Shown here: in pieces, positions 38,803 through 40,923 of the stretch | Numbering within the stretch: position 1 is the stretch's first letter | Layout of the letters: each line of letters starts with the position of its first letter | Assembly: GCA_036558305.1 (NCBI GenBank) | Contig: DATBFX010000301.1 | Coordinates: forward strand, 1-40,923 | Reading direction: 5' to 3' | From: DATBFX01 sp036558305 | GTDB lineage: Bacteria > Chloroflexota > Chloroflexia > Thermomicrobiales > UBA6265 | Length of the DNA: 40,923 bases | The notes under the pieces: model-generated | Databases searched by the model: none | Seen by the model: only the letters and a program-made list of their open reading frames with translations | What the model was told of the DNA's origin: nothing | Program-made: the position numbers and the translations under genes

Positions 38803-39798
38803 ATGATCGATCGTCTGCGCGGACTCGGACAGCAGATCTTCGGTCGTCCACAGGGAACGCCTGACACCCCGGCACCGGCCCAACAATCCTCGCCCTCGCC
38901 CCCGCCCGTTCACCCCCGCGTCCTGATGATCGTCCACGACCCGCCGATCGCCGCCCGCGGTGGCCGCCGCCTGACGCAGCTATTCGGTTGGCACGATCCC
39001 GCCGCGCTCGCCCGCGGCTATATCGACGATCTTCGCCAATGCAGCGGCGGCTATCTGAACTACGAGATCGTCGAGCGGATCGACGCCGACACGTTTCCGG
39101 TCAAGCGGGACGGTTTCCGGTACGACGAGGCGTCCTACCTGCACGCCTGGGAAACGCGGGCGCACCACGAACCGGACGCGATCGACTACGAGGAGCAAAT
39201 CCGCCGCTTCGACCTGATCGCCCGCCACGACCGCGGCGACTTCGACGAGGTCTGGTTCTTCTCCTTCCCCTTCGCCGGCGACTACGAATCGACGATGGCC
39301 GGTCCCGGCGCCTTCTGGTGCAACTCGCCGCCGATCCCCAACACCGGCCACTGCCACCGCCGCTTCGTGATCATGGGTTTCAACTACGAGCGCGGCGTCG
39401 ATTGCATGCTGGAAAACTTCGGCCACCGCACCGAATCGATCATGTCCCACGTCTACGAGACGCTGGGCCGCGGCGAAAACCGGTGGCAGCGCTTCATCCG
39501 CTACGACCAGACCGCCCCCGGCCGCGCCGAATGCGGCACCGTCCACTTCTCCCCCAACAGCGACCGCGACTACGATTGGGGCAACCCCCGCCCCGTCGTC
39601 AGTTTCTGCGACGACTGGCTGACGTATCCGAATCTCCCCGGCCGGGCGCGAACGACGACCGCCGCCGATTGGGGCAACGGCGACCAGCGGGCGCATCACC
39701 TGTGGTGGTTGTCGCACCTGCCGAGGGCGGAGGGGGAGGCGGACGGGGTGAGCAACAACTGGTGGCGGTACGTGGTCGATCCGAATCTGGTGGCGTGA
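38803..39798 (+). CDS. Unknown conserved-looking protein, host of 3'-end duplication
   Basis: The protein has 331 residues from ATG 38803 (CAGGAG upstream). A low-complexity Pro/Ser/Gln part (about 18-38) precedes RVLMIVHDPPI. Then come many acidic, aromatic and Trp/His-rich segments: EVWFFSFPFAGDYESTMAG, FWCNSPPIPNTGHCHRRF, GFNYERGVDCMLENFGHR, and near the end HHLWWLSHLP and NNWWRYVVDPNLV. The His/Trp/Cys spacing suggests a metal-using or carbohydrate-related enzyme, but I do not recognise the family. Its last 265 bases occur again, decayed, at 40638-40904. Confidence 0.78.
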   Translation: MIDRLRGLGQQIFGRPQGTPDTPAPAQQSSPSPPPVHPRVLMIVHDPPIAARGGRRLTQLFGWHDPAALARGYIDDLRQCSGGYLNYEIVERIDADTFPVKRDGFRYDEASYLHAWETRAHHEPDAIDYEEQIRRFDLIARHDRGDFDEVWFFSFPFAGDYESTMAGPGAFWCNSPPIPNTGHCHRRFVIMGFNYERGVDCMLENFGHRTESIMSHVYETLGRGENRWQRFIRYDQTAPGRAECGTVHFSPNSDRDYDWGNPRPVVSFCDDWLTYPNLPGRARTTTAADWGNGDQRAHHLWWLSHLPRAEGEADGVSNNWWRYVVDPNLVA

Positions 39799-39806
39799 AG
39801 GGGGCC

Positions 39807-39812
39807 TATAAT
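39807..39812 (+). promoter_or_regulatory. TATAAT -10 box before the Phd/PIN pair
   Basis: An exact TATAAT hexamer lies 8 bases after the stop codon of the host gene and 41 bases before the antitoxin start. No clear -35 was seen. Confidence 0.45.
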
Positions 39813-39852
39813 GCGCCGGAAGGGCGTTGACCAATCGCCTGAGGACATGCGC

Positions 39853-40155
39853 ATGGTACGCACGATTTCTGTTAGAGATGCGGAACGCGATTTCGCCGCC
39901 GTGCTCAGCGGCATCGAAGACGCCAAGGAAACCATCGTCGTCGACGAGGTTGGCAAGCCTGTCGCGGTCTTCTTGTCTCCTGAGGAGTATCGCTCCGTCC
40001 GCCGCGAGCGGGCCTGGTCGCTCATCCACCAGGTGCAAGACCGCAACGCGGACCAAGACCCGGATGACGTGCTCCGCGAGGTGACCGACATCGTCGAAGA
40101 GGTCCGTCAGGAGCAGCATGACCGAGCACGCGCAGCCGTGGCGGGCGGTTCTTGA
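39853..40155 (+). CDS. Phd/YefM-type antitoxin
   Basis: The protein has 100 residues from ATG 39853; TGAGGA lies 7 bases upstream, and the earlier ATG 39847 is too close to it. VRTISVRDAERDFAAVLSGIED is the Phd DNA-binding start, with KPVAVFLSPEEYRSVRRE. The C-terminal helix (DIVEEVRQEQHDR) should wrap the toxin. It overlaps the toxin gene by 38 bases. Confidence 0.85.
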   Translation: MVRTISVRDAERDFAAVLSGIEDAKETIVVDEVGKPVAVFLSPEEYRSVRRERAWSLIHQVQDRNADQDPDDVLREVTDIVEEVRQEQHDRARAAVAGGS

Positions 40156-40588
40156 CACGAACCTGCTCGTGAGTGGCTTCGTGTCTAAGATCGGGGCGCC
40201 GTATGAGTTGATGCAGCGGTGGTACGACCGCGCGTTCGTGATGGTACTCACGCGCCAATTGCGTGCCGAGTACGAAGAGGTGCTGGCCAGACCGCGTTTG
40301 ATCCTGAAGCACGGTCTGAGTCACGAGGAAATCGGCGGATTCTTCGAAGCGTTGTCGATCGACGGTGATGGAGTCGAGGCGCTGTCGCCGCTGCCGATCG
40401 CGGTCAGGGACGCGAAAGACGAACGCGTGCTTGCCGCGGCGCTCGATGGCCGCGCCGATTACCTCGTCACCGGTGACAACGACCTCCTCGTTCTCGCGGG
40501 CGATCCTCGCCTCGGTGCGCTCAAGATCGTCTCCGCTCGTGCGTTCCTCGACGTCCTTTCGGCCGACGTGCGACCCGCCAACCCCTGA
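40118..40588 (+). CDS. PIN-domain toxin (COG1569-like)
   Basis: The protein has 156 residues. Active-site positions are AVLDTNLLVSGF (Asp), RQLRAEYEEVL (Glu), DAKDERVLAAALDG (Asp) and YLVTGDNDLL (Asp), typical of the COG1569 PIN toxins. The nuclease cuts RNA when the antitoxin is lost. The pair sits exactly between the intact host gene and the decayed second copy of its 3' end. Confidence 0.87.
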   Translation: MTEHAQPWRAVLDTNLLVSGFVSKIGAPYELMQRWYDRAFVMVLTRQLRAEYEEVLARPRLILKHGLSHEEIGGFFEALSIDGDGVEALSPLPIAVRDAKDERVLAAALDGRADYLVTGDNDLLVLAGDPRLGALKIVSARAFLDVLSADVRPANP

Positions 40589-40637
40589 CCGTCCGGCTTC
40601 CCCGCGTCCCCATCAGACTCGGGATCGCCCGTCAGCC

Positions 40638-40904
40638 GATCGCGGCAACGTCCACTTCGCACCCAACAGCGTCCGCGACCGCCACTGGGGCAACCCTCGC
40701 TCGGTCGTGAGCTTTTGCGACGATTGCTTGCCGTAACCGCAACTGCCCGGCCGGGCGCGAACGATGACCGCCGATTGGGGCAACGGCGACCAGCGGGGGC
40801 ACCACCTGTGGTGGCTGTCGCACCTGCCGAGGGCGGAGGGGGAGACGGACGGGGTGAGCAACAATTGGTGGACGTATATCGTGGATCCGAATCTGGCGCC
40901 GTGA
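40638..40904 (+). pseudogene. Decayed second copy of the 3' end of the unknown gene
   Basis: 40638-40904 aligns with 39530-39798 up to the shared stop codon. It is far more diverged than the permease case, with one in-frame stop (TAA at about 40734, where the intact gene has TAT) and a 3-base deletion (one Ala codon). Conserved pieces include HHLWWLSHLPRAEGE and DGVSNNWW. No start codon or upstream half is present, so it cannot be a complete gene. Confidence 0.88.
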
Positions 40905-40923
40905 GTTACGGGCGGGCACCGCA

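Overview
The window is about 41 kb of very GC-rich bacterial DNA. It carries around 36 supportable genes and one incomplete gene at the left edge; no rRNA, tRNA or CRISPR array was seen. The gene content suggests a Chloroflexota bacterium of the Thermomicrobia/Sphaerobacter kind: several oligopeptide ABC transporter genes, twin-arginine-like solute-binding proteins, an M81 peptidase, a DUF1028 protein, SH3/L,D-transpeptidase cell-wall proteins and many small toxin-antitoxin pairs. This placement is inferred from protein style and has not been tested by a search.

Layout. 1-6.3 kb: a SpaA/Cna-B-type repeat lipoprotein (cut by the window edge), a DUF4157 HExxH protein, a small Cys/His protein with its own promoter and terminator, a YkgJ-type cysteine-cluster protein and a membrane-anchored N-acetylmuramoyl-L-alanine amidase. 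6.3-12.7 kb: an M81 (MlrC-like) peptidase overlapping the amidase, a type II NADH dehydrogenase, two membrane proteins, a single-domain response regulator, RidA and an SRAP/YedK protein. 13-20 kb: peptide-transport cluster 1 (two permeases, two paralogous binding proteins, DUF1028, an unknown protein; no ATPase). 20.1-21.1 kb: a HicA/HicB/XRE module. 21.5-27.3 kb: cluster 2 (two ATPases, binding protein, two permeases). It may supply ATPases to cluster 1. 27.4-28.5 kb: two small PD-(D/E)XK-like proteins, followed by a second copy of the 3' end of the last permease gene. 29-32 kb: a membrane protein, a luciferase-like flavin oxidoreductase and a cyclase/formamidase-like hydrolase. 31.9-35 kb: two VapBC modules (one VapC truncated), two PRC-barrel-like proteins and a methyltransferase. 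35.5-40.9 kb: an SH3/L,D-transpeptidase, a threonine dehydratase-like enzyme, a triple-SH3 protein, an unknown conserved-looking protein, a Phd/PIN toxin-antitoxin pair, and a decayed second copy of the 3' end of the unknown gene.

Two patterns stand out. (1) At least ten gene boundaries carry an inverted repeat whose arms are built from tandem 7-8 base words. The word differs between loci, but within a locus the two arms match, nearly always perfectly. The left arm starts at or just after a stop codon and the right arm ends close to the next ribosome-binding site. (2) Two separate two-gene cassettes (PD-(D/E)XK pair; Phd/PIN pair) each sit between an intact gene and a second copy of that gene's 3' end. 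In the first case the differences between copies are almost all synonymous, as if the extra end came from an allele of a relative. Together these suggest a recombination route for gaining small defence or addiction cassettes at gene 3' ends, and an uncharacterised family of intergenic hairpins.
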